A stretch of 64,000 bases of DNA from an uncultured Clostridia bacterium (GCA_910585485.1 CAJUEZ010000001.1:69190-133189); one strand, 5' to 3'; shown: positions 8,785 through 17,278, counted from the first letter of the stretch. Translations and numbers: made by a program. The notes: a model not told the origin generated them from the letters alone.

Positions 8785-8860
8785 GGGCCATTAGCTCAGT
8801 CGGCAGAGCACTTGACTTTTAATCAAGTTGTCCGGGGTTCGAATCTCCGATGGCTCACCA
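8785..8860 (+). tRNA. tRNA-Lys (TTT), likely integration target
   Basis: Acceptor GGGCCAT pairs with ATGGCTC with one G-T pair, the anticodon loop CTTTTAA gives TTT, and CCA is encoded. The antisense serine recombinase gene ends inside it at 8791, so this tRNA is the probable chromosomal anchor of the adjoining mobile element. Confidence 0.95.
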
Positions 8861-10359
8861 AAAACATTAATAGGCGAACTCTGATAATCATTACGATTAT
8901 CAGAGTTTTCTTTTTTCTGTATATATTTTTGTATCTCGTCATAATCGACGCATTTTTCACCGTCTTTGTAATTGTAGGTAATCAGCATTTTATCATCATA
9001 GACATAGATAGAATTTACAAAAGCGTCAATTAAACGCTGTTTTTGAGCATCGTCGTCTTTGTCTATCATCTTAAATTTGCATATCCAATATTTGATTTGT
9101 TCCTTGCTTAAAGTTGGACGTTCAATTTTCTCTTTTGCGATTGCTGACTCTAAATCAGCTTTTTCCTGTTCCAGATTATCAAGGGTTTCTTTAATTGTTG
9201 GTGAGAATATACCCTGCTTGATTGCCGACATAACATTATCAAGCTCTTTTTCAATTTGTTTCATTCGGGTAGTCATAACAGGCAATTTTGTATTATCCTT
9301 GCTTTGTAATTCAAAACAAGTGTTTACAATTCTATTGATTAACTTATCATCATTTAAAATATTCATAGTGTAATCAACCACAATATTTTCAATTAAATCT
9401 TTCTGTACTCGTTTTTTATCACAGGTTTTCTTTAATTTAGCTTTGCGGCAATGATAATACCTATGAACCGTTCCCGTCTTGCTCGTGCCGCTTACACCTG
9501 ACATAGTGCCGCCGCAATGACCACAAAATATTTTTCCTGTTAAAAGATATTTGTCGACAACTTCTTTAAAATGGGCGGGATTACGCTTATTAGCAGATAA
9601 TCTTTCCTGACATTTATTAAAGATTTCAGGTGTAACTAAAGGTGTAAAAGCATTTTCTACAACAGTATCTTTAAACCGATATTCGCCTAAGTATCGTCTA
9701 TTTTTAAGAATATTTGTTACAAAGCTATAAGTTAGATTTTTGCCACGTTGGTTTTTGACACCTTGCTCAATTAGTAAATTTAAAATACTTCTTGCGCTTT
9801 CGCCTTCTGCGTATCTGATAAAAATATCCTGTACTATTGGTGCAGTATCAGGATTTAGCTGGAAATATTTATTTTCGTCTATTTGATAACCAAAGGTTAA
9901 GGCGCCGCCATTGAATTTACAGTTAAGCACATTTTCCGTCATACCACGACTTACTTTCATAGATAAATCCTTTATGTAATAAACGGAAAATCCCTCAAAA
10001 ATACTCTCCATAAGCTGACCTTCAGGAGTATCATCAATCGGCTCTGTCGCAGAAATAACGCTGACACCGTTCTTCTTCAAAGTGTTCTTATAGAAAACGC
10101 TGTCATATTTATCTCTTGAAAATCTGTCTATTTTCCATACTATGACCGTATCAAACAGCTTTTGTTTGCTGTCTGCTATCATCTGCATAAATTGAGGTCG
10201 GTTATCGGCTTTTTTGCCTGAGATTGCTCTGTCTGCGTATGTTTTGACTATTGTATAGCCTTTTCTCTCTGCAAATGCACTACATTCTCGTAGCTGTCCC
10301 TCAATGGATTCTTCTCTTTGATTGTCCGAACTGTATCGGGCATAAATTACCGCTTTCAA
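8791..10359 (-). CDS. Large serine recombinase (site-specific integrase)
   Basis: A 522-residue large serine recombinase. Residues 1-150 form the resolvase domain, with the nucleophile in YARYSSDNQ and the downstream WKIDRFSRD arginine motif. A recombinase domain follows (about 165-270), then a zinc beta-ribbon with CGHCGG and a later YHCRKAKLKKTC cluster, and a coiled-coil C-terminal region (about 360-430) as in phage and conjugative-element integrases. The start is TTG with AAGGAGAG about 11 bases upstream. The last 24 codons are antisense to tRNA-Lys and the codons before them include the tRNA operon terminator, so the C-terminus was formed by the insertion site. It would excise or integrate the element to its right. 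Confidence 0.93.
   Translation of the reverse strand: MKAVIYARYSSDNQREESIEGQLRECSAFAERKGYTIVKTYADRAISGKKADNRPQFMQMIADSKQKLFDTVIVWKIDRFSRDKYDSVFYKNTLKKNGVSVISATEPIDDTPEGQLMESIFEGFSVYYIKDLSMKVSRGMTENVLNCKFNGGALTFGYQIDENKYFQLNPDTAPIVQDIFIRYAEGESARSILNLLIEQGVKNQRGKNLTYSFVTNILKNRRYLGEYRFKDTVVENAFTPLVTPEIFNKCQERLSANKRNPAHFKEVVDKYLLTGKIFCGHCGGTMSGVSGTSKTGTVHRYYHCRKAKLKKTCDKKRVQKDLIENIVVDYTMNILNDDKLINRIVNTCFELQSKDNTKLPVMTTRMKQIEKELDNVMSAIKQGIFSPTIKETLDNLEQEKADLESAIAKEKIERPTLSKEQIKYWICKFKMIDKDDDAQKQRLIDAFVNSIYVYDDKMLITYNYKDGEKCVDYDEIQKYIQKKENSDNRNDYQSSPINVFGEPSEIRTPDNLIKSQVLCRLS
8877..8917 (+). terminator. Terminator of the tRNA operon
   Basis: A 13-bp perfect stem (AACTCTGATAATC with GATTATCAGAGTT) and a T-rich tail, 16 bases after tRNA-Lys. 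It lies inside the antisense recombinase reading frame. Confidence 0.85.
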
Positions 10360-10683
10360 TTATTCTTCACTCTCCTTTTTGTATTGTAAATAATGCTTGT
10401 TAAATATATTCTAACGCGTATATTTTATTTTGTCAGCCGCTTTTATAAAAATTTTATAAGCCTGTCCTATCCTTGAAAGTATTTTAAAGTACATTATATG
10501 ATTTGACTTTCTGATATATGCTTGATTTTTCATACAAAGTTGAAAAGCTGAGTAAAAAATATTTTATTGAATAGCGAGAATTTAGAAAAAAATATTATAA
10601 TTTCTTTGACTTTATGTGATTAAAAATATACTATGTAATTACTTAAAAATCGTACTTTTTTACTAAGAGCAAGCACAGCAAGA

Positions 10684-10827
10684 GGGTACTCATTTTACTT
10701 TTTGCTATTTGCTCATTTTTACAAAATTTCGCTAACAGCAAGCAAAGCCAAAGAGTACCCTTTTTGCGATTTTTGTAGCCTGTGCGCTGCCAAGGCTACA
10801 ACAAATATTTTGGGAACAGCTCCCAAA
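10684..10827 (+). other. oriT-like cluster of inverted repeats upstream of mobC
   Basis: The 495-base gap between recombinase and mobC holds no gene. It has a separated inverted repeat (GGGTACTC at 10684-10691, GAGTACCC at 10753-10760), a GTAGCC/GGCTAC hairpin (10775-10780 with 10794-10799), and a 7-bp TTTGGGA/TCCCAAA hairpin (10809-10815 with 10821-10827), the last ending 27 bases before mobC. Stacked hairpins before mobC are typical of a transfer origin. The nick site is not identified. Confidence 0.5.
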
Positions 10828-10853
10828 CCCAGATAAACATACGGAGGTAAAAT

Positions 10854-11207
10854 ATGCAGAACAGAAAAAGAAATGTACAAATTAAATTTTGGGTAACAGA
10901 GGAAGAACGAGAACTAATTAAGCTAAGAATGGCACAACTGCCGACACAGAATATAGGCGCATATATGCGTAAAATGGCAATCAATGGACTGATAATTTAC
11001 ACGGATATGACAGACATCAAGGAAACCAACAGAGAATTGCACTCTATCGGTATAAATATCAATCAGATTGCAAGACGAGTTAATGAAACAAACTCTATTT
11101 ATAAAGAAGATATTGCGGAATTAAAAAATTATATGGACGAGATATGGAAACAGCAAAGAAAAATCTTGTTGTCATTACCGGAAGTTCCAAAGGTGGTACA
11201 TATATAA
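10854..11207 (+). CDS. MobC-like mobilization accessory protein (orphan)
   Basis: A 117-residue protein with the MobC pattern: an N-terminal ribbon-helix-helix-like segment (NVQIKFWVTEEERELIKLRM), a middle region GAYMRKMAI, and the conserved IGININQIARRVNE about residues 63-76. MobC helps a relaxase nick oriT. The relaxase gene that should follow is missing: the next gene is an unrelated secreted protein 118 bases on, so the mobilization module is truncated. The ribosome site ACGGAGG and the start ATG are clear. Inference: self-transfer is lost unless a relaxase acts in trans. Confidence 0.85.
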   Translation: MQNRKRNVQIKFWVTEEERELIKLRMAQLPTQNIGAYMRKMAINGLIIYTDMTDIKETNRELHSIGININQIARRVNETNSIYKEDIAELKNYMDEIWKQQRKILLSLPEVPKVVHI

Positions 11208-11325
11208 ACTCATTTAGGCGCAATATACAGGCTGACATAAATTTTTTTATATGCTTTCCCGGCTGGGCGTGCAAAACTTCTTTTGATATAATTATTATAT
11301 AAAAATATTGAAAGGAGTTTTCACT

Positions 11326-11886
11326 ATGAAAAAGAAACTTATTACACTAACACTAATTGTCGCCTTATCAGCGACAACAACAGCGTTTGCTGCGCCAATC
11401 CCGAGAGAAAGCGTGCCGTTAAATGCGACGGAAGCACAAGTCCAAATCACCGAAAATCTTATCAGTGATATTCTTGACGAAGTACAAGTGGATAATCTCG
11501 GTTATACATTAGCTGCAGGATATGCGAATACAAGAATACGAAAAGCGGTTATTGCAAATCAAACAGACGGTAACGGTTATGGAGTATTATCACCAATCGC
11601 ACAGAACGCAATCCGTGTTATGAGAGATATGCAGTTAAGACCTGACGCATATACGCAAGCTGAGGAAGAATTAAAAATACTTCTTGCCGACCTTATTGCA
11701 GATGTTCAGAACGGCAAGGATTATATGGAAGCTGTCAAAGATGCATACGAAATAATTTATCAATCAGTAGACGCGTCATTTAATTATGATGAACAGTTTT
11801 CACTTGATACCTGTTACCGTGATATTTCCACGGTTGGAATGGAGAAATTTACAGCGACAAGAAAATTATTAATGAATGCAAAATAA
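11326..11886 (+). CDS. Secreted protein of unknown function
   Basis: A 186-residue protein with a clear signal peptide (KKK start, hydrophobic core, cleavage near AFAAP at residues 21-24). The mature part is mostly helical and acidic, with no cysteine pair, membrane segment or enzyme motif that I recognise. Start ATG 11326 was chosen since AAAGGAG lies eight bases upstream; an upstream in-frame TTG is rejected because it precedes that ribosome site. It sits between the orphan mobC and the Nmad genes and has its own terminator. Family not recognised. Confidence 0.75.
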   Translation: MKKKLITLTLIVALSATTTAFAAPIPRESVPLNATEAQVQITENLISDILDEVQVDNLGYTLAAGYANTRIRKAVIANQTDGNGYGVLSPIAQNAIRVMRDMQLRPDAYTQAEEELKILLADLIADVQNGKDYMEAVKDAYEIIYQSVDASFNYDEQFSLDTCYRDISTVGMEKFTATRKLLMNAK

Positions 11887-11897
11887 TGCTTTGCTGA

Positions 11898-11939
11898 AAT
11901 AACGGAGTTGTTACTATTAGAACTGCTCCGTTATTTTTG
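11898..11939 (+). terminator. Terminator after the secreted protein gene
   Basis: AATAACGGAG pairs with CTCCGTTATT, followed by TTTT. Confidence 0.8.
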
Positions 11940-11970
11940 CATATAAGGCAAAATTTTGACAGTTTATATG

Positions 11971-11999
11971 TTTACATCAAAATAGGATTATGCTATAAT
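11971..11999 (+). promoter_or_regulatory. Promoter for the Nmad2-Nmad3 operon
   Basis: TTTACA and TATAAT with a 17-base spacer, 48 bases before the Nmad2-like start codon. Confidence 0.6.
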
Positions 12000-12047
12000 A
12001 TAACACGAAAGTATATTTTTCTACATAGAATTTGTGGGAGTGATCAA

Positions 12048-12752
12048 ATGAAAAAGAAAATTATATTTCGATACCGATTGACAAACGATACAGGGTGCGC
12101 GCCGTGTGTTGACGATGATTTGTTTACTCTCGCCTGCTGCAAAGGCGGTCAGCTAAAAGACGGTAAACCTGTTGAACGCGGATTGAGATACTTTATAGGC
12201 TCATTGTGGAATGATGACAATATAGAGCTTGATAATTACGAAATATACATATCCGGCATATATAAAAACAAATTTCTGTTTCTGGCTAAAATTACAGATG
12301 TAATTGAGATGACAGAGTATTATTCACACAGCGAAGCGAATAAAAAATACAGACAGAGAAAAGATGATATTTATTGCATAAAAAACGGCACTCTCGAAAG
12401 AAATAGCTTTAATTACAATTTCCACGGCTGCAACGAAGCGCAGCACAAAAAAGATATTGTAGGGAAATATGTTCTTATATCAGATGAGTTTGTATATTAC
12501 GGCAAGGAAGCCGTGAGGTGCGCAGATGAAATATTATCACACTTCCCCAAAACAAGAGGCGAACACCCAACCGGACGCAATAAGTACAGACCGTCCAATA
12601 TATTGACCGAAAGCAATATAAAAGAAAGCGAAGAACTATTTAAACGTATAAAAAAATTTTGCGGCGGTGAGGAGCATCTCAAAGAAGGCACAAAAGGACG
12701 TGAACCTCACGAAAAACTTGAAATACAAACGTATCACAAGGGGTGTTCATAA
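12048..12752 (+). CDS. Nmad2-like (nucleotide modification associated domain 2) protein
   Basis: A 234-residue protein that I match from memory to the Nmad2 family: an N-terminal strand followed by GCAPCVDDDLFTLACCKGGQ (residues 15-34), then FLAKITDVIEMTEYY, and VLISDEFVYYGKEA near the middle. Nmad families were named in comparative-genomic work for their co-occurrence with enzymes that hypermodify DNA bases. The catalytic role, if any, is unknown. It is followed after one base by an Nmad3-like gene, so the two form an operon. No DNA glycosyltransferase, TET-like or other base-modifying enzyme lies nearby. The start is ATG 12048, preceded by GGGAGTG; an upstream in-frame extension is unlikely. 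Confidence 0.7.
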   Translation: MKKKIIFRYRLTNDTGCAPCVDDDLFTLACCKGGQLKDGKPVERGLRYFIGSLWNDDNIELDNYEIYISGIYKNKFLFLAKITDVIEMTEYYSHSEANKKYRQRKDDIYCIKNGTLERNSFNYNFHGCNEAQHKKDIVGKYVLISDEFVYYGKEAVRCADEILSHFPKTRGEHPTGRNKYRPSNILTESNIKESEELFKRIKKFCGGEEHLKEGTKGREPHEKLEIQTYHKGCS

Positions 12753-12753
12753 T

Positions 12754-13587
12754 ATGAAAATCATTTTATCAAGAAAAGGTTTTGACGGAAGCAACGGAGG
12801 TTGTCCCAGCCCGATTATGCCGGACGGCGCGATGTTATCAATGCCCATTCCGGCAAAAAACGACAATGTTAGTTATGATGATTTGCATTACGGAGATTTA
12901 TCATATTTAGAACTATTAAATCAGCTCAATCCGAAAGTTACATACAGTAATTGCCATCTTGACCCAGATATTCGTCCCGATACGAGAAAAATAAAACCAA
13001 GCGGTTGGTCTCCAGCGTTTGGACAGATTTCTGCAGCAAATACATATTTACAAAACCAAAATGTTACAGTAGGCGATTTGTTTCTGTTTTTCGGCTGGTA
13101 TCATAGAGTGATTGAGGAAGATGGAAAGTATCGTTATTCTGATAGAAAAGATTGCAAACAAGGAAATTATAAAGATTTTTCATTTTATGATTATAATGAC
13201 ATACATGCTGTTTGGGGTTATATGCAGATTGGCGATATTATCACTGATAAAGAGAAAATAAAAGAATTACACTGGCACCCTCATTCATCTGGTGATAGAT
13301 TATCGGATAAAACAAATGCAATTTACATACCGTCAAAACACCTATCGTTTGACGAAAATTTACCCGGATACGGAACTTTGAATTATAGACCGGACAGGGT
13401 TTTAACAATGGAAGGTCATTCAAAAGGTAACTGGATAGCGCATGACTTTCTCATGCCGGAAAATATTTACGGCAATCGTACAAATTCTTCAAAATGCGGC
13501 GGATTGTATTATCAGGGGATATGGCAGGAGATAGTATTGAAAGAGTCAGAAGAAGCAGAGGAATGGGCAAGAAATCTGATAAAATAG
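12754..13587 (+). CDS. Nmad3-like (nucleotide modification associated domain 3) protein
   Basis: A 277-residue protein whose start (KIILSRKGFDGSNGG, then PSPIMPDGAML) and later GDLFLFFGWYHRV, WGYMQIGDII and HPH segments match the Nmad3 family as I remember it. That family also carries the nucleotide-modification name from gene neighbourhoods; no reaction is established that I know of. Conserved histidines and a polar N-terminus suggest an enzyme or a modified-base binding fold. It is translationally coupled to the Nmad2-like gene with a one-base gap. ATG 12754 is the first residue of the conserved domain. A bidirectional terminator follows. Confidence 0.75.
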   Translation: MKIILSRKGFDGSNGGCPSPIMPDGAMLSMPIPAKNDNVSYDDLHYGDLSYLELLNQLNPKVTYSNCHLDPDIRPDTRKIKPSGWSPAFGQISAANTYLQNQNVTVGDLFLFFGWYHRVIEEDGKYRYSDRKDCKQGNYKDFSFYDYNDIHAVWGYMQIGDIITDKEKIKELHWHPHSSGDRLSDKTNAIYIPSKHLSFDENLPGYGTLNYRPDRVLTMEGHSKGNWIAHDFLMPENIYGNRTNSSKCGGLYYQGIWQEIVLKESEEAEEWARNLIK

Positions 13588-13588
13588 T

Positions 13589-13623
13589 AATATGGAATAT
13601 AGCGTAACGCTATATTCCATATT
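13589..13623. terminator. Bidirectional terminator between Nmad3-like and WYL genes
   Basis: A 16-bp perfect stem with a 3-base loop (AATATGGAATATAGCG with CGCTATATTCCATATT) lies between convergent genes and overlaps the WYL stop codon. Confidence 0.75.
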
Positions 13624-14581
13624 TATTATTCTTTATAAACTCAACCATAGTATTCCTAAGCTCAAGCGGTTCTAAAACCTCACAAGCATTGATATAATTT
13701 GAAACCCACTGCTGCATTCCGCGGATTGTGCCATTGACCGCCGCAGTGAATGTTTTACCGTCGCTATTCGGAGTAATTCGCATATCTCTGCCGAATTTGT
13801 CTATTAGAATTTCAAGCATGTAATTGTCGCATTTCAAAATCACCGTCGCAGTTTCGCCGCCAAACATACATATCGCGCTGTCATAATATGCCGACATAGA
13901 AAAATCGGGCGGCGGAACTAGTGATTTAGCATCAATAATTTTAATGTTCGTAATTTTATCCATACGGAACTGACTTATCTTGTCAGTATGATCCTCGCAG
14001 TTGCAAATCAGATAATACTTTTCATTTGACACAATAAACCCGTACGGGCTTACAATATAAGGGCTGTCGCGTCGGGGAACTAACTTTTTGTTAAAGTCGT
14101 ATTTTACATATGTAAATTCGATTTTCTTGCGTTTTGTTATCGCCTCGTCAATCGTTTCAATGTTCCAGAAAACCTCTTTGTTTAAGGTTTTTCGCTCCGT
14201 GTGCGCTACGGTTATGTTGTTATAGCTACCGCGTTTGTTTTTCGGCAAAAGAGACTGAAGCTTTTTTACTAGCTGTTCCGTCTGATGAGATGGGATTGCC
14301 GAGTTGACGTACACACAGTCGGAAATAAGCCGTATTTCCGTCGGATCAAATTCGCGTGAGCGCAAATAATATCCGATGCCATTGTCCTCAAAAACAGATA
14401 TGTCATATCCCATTTCAATTAAAACAGCTATGGAACTGTATACAGTTCTCCTGTCAATTTTCAAATTGTAAACTAACTGCATTTTTTCAATTATATCACT
14501 CATTTTCATGATGTGATCAGCATCTGAATATTCACGAAGCAGCTCCAACAGACAAATTGTGTTTGCTTTACTCGTAAGCAT
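13610..14581 (-). CDS. WYL-domain transcriptional regulator
   Basis: A 323-residue regulator with an N-terminal winged helix (about 1-70, DRRTVYSSIAVLIEMGYDI) and a WYL domain (about 140-225), where VSPYGFIVSNEKYYLIC is the WYL core, plus a C-terminal WCX-like extension. WYL proteins commonly repress phage-defence and mobile-element genes in response to nucleic acid or nucleotide ligands. It is divergent from the two unknown genes at 14726-16561 over a 144-base spacer, so it most likely controls them and itself. A related but truncated WYL-type fragment lies at 21070-21276. Confidence 0.88.
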   Translation of the reverse strand: MLTSKANTICLLELLREYSDADHIMKMSDIIEKMQLVYNLKIDRRTVYSSIAVLIEMGYDISVFEDNGIGYYLRSREFDPTEIRLISDCVYVNSAIPSHQTEQLVKKLQSLLPKNKRGSYNNITVAHTERKTLNKEVFWNIETIDEAITKRKKIEFTYVKYDFNKKLVPRRDSPYIVSPYGFIVSNEKYYLICNCEDHTDKISQFRMDKITNIKIIDAKSLVPPPDFSMSAYYDSAICMFGGETATVILKCDNYMLEILIDKFGRDMRITPNSDGKTFTAAVNGTIRGMQQWVSNYINACEVLEPLELRNTMVEFIKNNKYGI

Positions 14582-14648
14582 GTTTTCCCCTCCAATACGT
14601 TTTATAGTATCATTGTATCAGATGTTACCGGATATTTCAATATGCTTA

Positions 14649-14667
14649 TGTACAGATTATTGTACAG
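14649..14667. promoter_or_regulatory. Direct repeat in the WYL divergent promoter region
   Basis: TGTACAG occurs twice, 12 bases apart (14649-14655 and 14661-14667), between the divergent WYL gene and the unknown gene. A possible operator; inferred from position only. Confidence 0.35.
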
Positions 14668-14725
14668 GTGTTTTGTTATAATTGAATTGCAATTAACTAC
14701 AAAACAAAGAATAGGAGTTTTGGAA

Positions 14726-15847
14726 ATGGATATATATAGTTTTATAAATTCAAAGGACATAGGCGAATATTGCCGAAAAATAAATTATCAATTCAATCCG
14801 ATTGAGGCATCGTATTTAATATGGCGAAGTAAACGACGGACATTAAAAGAGAGGCATGCGGCGTGGATGGAACTGATAAAATCAACGCTGGATATTCCCG
14901 TGCCAGACAGCGAATACAAAAGTCTGCACGAGTTTCTAAATGATTATATGACAATGGAAAATGATTATTTAACCGAATTTTATGCGGAAAGTGACGCGGT
15001 TTATTTTAGCCGGATTTATACAGAACAGGGAAAGTATGAAACCGTTCCTCTTGTCAGCCTATTCAATACCGTAAACGATTGTCTTAACTATGTGCGAAAA
15101 ACAAAAGAGTATATCGAGGAGAGCGGTCAAAACCGCATAACTAATTTTCATATTGTCAAGGCAGTGTTAAATAAACGCAGAGATGATATGAGTTTACATT
15201 ATTCAGCCGGTTTTGAACCGTTAAGAATTATAGCCGTTCTTTCTAAAACAGATTTGTTCCATACTTTTTGCAAGTTATGCCCTGTCGTACCCACTCCGTT
15301 TAAAGAGGGAGATATGGTAAAGATTTATAATGACAAGTATCATCGGGGAATGTTTCACTCAGACGAATGGACAGCGTATGTTTTTGATACTGTCGGATAT
15401 TGGGATGTCGACGAAGATGAAACAGTCTTGAACCTCTCAAAAAATTATAATGCAATTTTATATTCATATGATGAATGGGGCCAAGTTTCTTATATTCAAA
15501 TTCCTGACAGCCGCGGCTACAATAATGAAATTGAGACATGGGGTTTTAAGCCAAACTACTTAGACTTGGAATATTATAACGGCGAATTGAAAGGTAGAGA
15601 ACGGATTTTAACAGGCATCAGCAGTTATTTGAAAGGCGATATAAGCCTTGCATTTCTGATGAATACATACAGAGTGATGAACGCGGAAACAGAGTTTAAA
15701 AACATGCTGTTTCCAAATGGTTCTTACGGCTGTGATAAAAAACTTTTAAAGCTAGGCGGCTGGACAAATACCGATATTGATTTATTCAGGCAAATGGAGT
15801 ATACTATATTCGGAGATTATGTAGAACTGTTGCATGAAGAGGATTAA
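14726..15847 (+). CDS. Unknown protein divergent from WYL regulator
   Basis: A 373-residue soluble protein without signal peptide, membrane segment or enzyme motif that I recognise. The start MDIYSFINSKDIGEYCRKI is of a type I associate with accessory regions of Clostridia, often near WYL regulators. A conserved-looking middle (GDMVKIYNDKYHRGMFHSDEWTAYV region) may be a small beta domain, and WGFKPNYLDLEYYNG lies near residue 275. ATG 14726 follows ATAGGAG by nine bases. It is followed after 18 bases by a second unknown gene. A role in defence or element maintenance is only a guess from context. Confidence 0.7.
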   Translation: MDIYSFINSKDIGEYCRKINYQFNPIEASYLIWRSKRRTLKERHAAWMELIKSTLDIPVPDSEYKSLHEFLNDYMTMENDYLTEFYAESDAVYFSRIYTEQGKYETVPLVSLFNTVNDCLNYVRKTKEYIEESGQNRITNFHIVKAVLNKRRDDMSLHYSAGFEPLRIIAVLSKTDLFHTFCKLCPVVPTPFKEGDMVKIYNDKYHRGMFHSDEWTAYVFDTVGYWDVDEDETVLNLSKNYNAILYSYDEWGQVSYIQIPDSRGYNNEIETWGFKPNYLDLEYYNGELKGRERILTGISSYLKGDISLAFLMNTYRVMNAETEFKNMLFPNGSYGCDKKLLKLGGWTNTDIDLFRQMEYTIFGDYVELLHEED

Positions 15848-15865
15848 ACTACATAAAAAGGGAGC

Positions 15866-16561
15866 ATGAATATGAAAGAAACAAATGCAATAGACTTTTT
15901 ACTTCTCAGCTATTTCGGCATTACGCTTTGTGATAGTGATGAACGCATACTAGACAAGGTTATTGACAAAGCGTATCGGGACGCAGGCAGTCATGTGCTG
16001 TCTGTTGCAGATTCAGAAAAACCAAGTAGAAAGAATAATGCAAGCAAATGTATGAAAAACTCTTTGGAAGAGCTACCTGAGGACGCGGAAGAATACGATG
16101 CTTGGCATAAAGATTGTGTAGAAAAGCTATATCAATCATACGAAGGCTGTCACTATAAAGATATAAAAAAGAAAAACTCAGAAGAAACATATAATCTTGA
16201 ATTTACATACGGTATGGCACAGAAATGGCTCAATATGACTATGAAATATTTATATATTTTAAGTGAAATTTTCGATGGCAATAACGGTATTCGCAAGAGC
16301 GATATATGTCAAAAAACAGAAAGAATTTCAGAAAAACTTCATGTTCCTCTTGACAGCTACATCATTAAGTCTGCAGAAAATTTGAAAGTATACGCAAAGA
16401 ACTTTAAGATTGACAAGTGGAGTAAGATTGATAATTATTATGATTACATGAAATATCAAGAGAAAATAAGGGAAAAACTGAATGGAAAATCCCCGATTGA
16501 TTGGGAATGTCCGGCTTGGATTACAGCAGCAAAAGCAAAAATAGATAAAAAAAGCAAGTAA
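15866..16561 (+). CDS. Unknown protein, second gene of WYL-linked pair
   Basis: A 231-residue soluble protein. The N-terminus (AIDFLLLSYFGITL) is hydrophobic but too short and broken for a certain membrane segment. The middle FTYGMAQKWLNMTMKYLYIL looks like a conserved amphipathic helix, and the end SPIDWECPAWI is distinctive. No family was recognised with confidence. It begins 18 bases after the preceding gene with AAAAAGGGAG upstream, so the two are an operon. A bidirectional terminator separates it from the convergent exonuclease-like gene. Confidence 0.65.
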   Translation: MNMKETNAIDFLLLSYFGITLCDSDERILDKVIDKAYRDAGSHVLSVADSEKPSRKNNASKCMKNSLEELPEDAEEYDAWHKDCVEKLYQSYEGCHYKDIKKKNSEETYNLEFTYGMAQKWLNMTMKYLYILSEIFDGNNGIRKSDICQKTERISEKLHVPLDSYIIKSAENLKVYAKNFKIDKWSKIDNYYDYMKYQEKIREKLNGKSPIDWECPAWITAAKAKIDKKSK

Positions 16562-16575
16562 ACGCACTGAACATC

Positions 16576-16610
16576 AAAAGAGTCTCGCTGAATTTGCGAG
16601 GCTCTTTTAG
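16576..16610. terminator. Bidirectional terminator
   Basis: AAAAGAGTCTCGC pairs with GCGAGGCTCTTTT (one mismatch) between convergent genes. Confidence 0.85.
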
Positions 16611-16624
16611 CGTAGCTTTGTCTG

Positions 16625-17278
16625 CTATTTTACATTATCAATCAAAGAGTTTATATCAGCCACATTTGTAATTCCGTGTTCTCTCATAATCTGACAAAGC
16701 TGAAAGAAAACCTTAACTTGCATTCTGTTATTTTCCGGCAATGAAAGATTTTCTTTTAATTCAATATCGAAAAAACCGCAGAGCGTTTTCAGATTGTGTT
16801 TCTCTAAATCGGGCAGAATAGCTCTCGACAATGACAAAATGTCCACAGTGGAAGGATTATATGTAATTCCAAGCCTTGCCACGCTCTGTTTTATAAATGC
16901 CATTAAAAAATTGATATTATATCCGACCATAACAGAGTCGGTGCAAAAGTCAATGAAGTCCGGCAGAACCTCATCTATCGTTTCTGCGTTCTTTACCATT
17001 TCGTTTGTTATTCCAGTCAATCTCTCTATGTGCTGCGGAATGGCAATTCCGGGATTTACCAGCATTGAAAACTCATCAACAATTTTACCGCAATTTATTT
17101 TATGAGCTGCAATTTCTGTTATCCTGTCATGTTTTGCATTTAATCCTGTAGTTTCCACATCAAAAACAATAAATTCGCCGTCAAAATCACAATCCGCGTC
17201 ACCCTTAACTATGGTTTGCAAATCATTGGCAAGATATGTTTTATTTGTATGCGTACTGAAAATCTGTTGATTATCCAT
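16625..17278 (-). CDS. DnaQ/PolC-like exonuclease fold, catalytic residues mostly lost
   Basis: A 217-residue protein that aligns along its length to the DEDDh exonuclease domain of PolC/DnaQ. The first motif is intact (FDVETTG), and LTGIT and TLCGFFDIEL follow as in PolC. However, the second motif that normally reads HNASFD is YNINFL (aspartate lost), and the ungapped alignment of the last motif (HHRAxxD) puts asparagine, leucine and asparagine at the histidines and final aspartate. Only the first DxE pair survives, so nuclease activity is unlikely; it may bind nucleic acid or be decaying. It is convergent with the WYL-linked pair and has no partner gene. Confidence 0.8.
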   Translation of the reverse strand: MDNQQIFSTHTNKTYLANDLQTIVKGDADCDFDGEFIVFDVETTGLNAKHDRITEIAAHKINCGKIVDEFSMLVNPGIAIPQHIERLTGITNEMVKNAETIDEVLPDFIDFCTDSVMVGYNINFLMAFIKQSVARLGITYNPSTVDILSLSRAILPDLEKHNLKTLCGFFDIELKENLSLPENNRMQVKVFFQLCQIMREHGITNVADINSLIDNVK

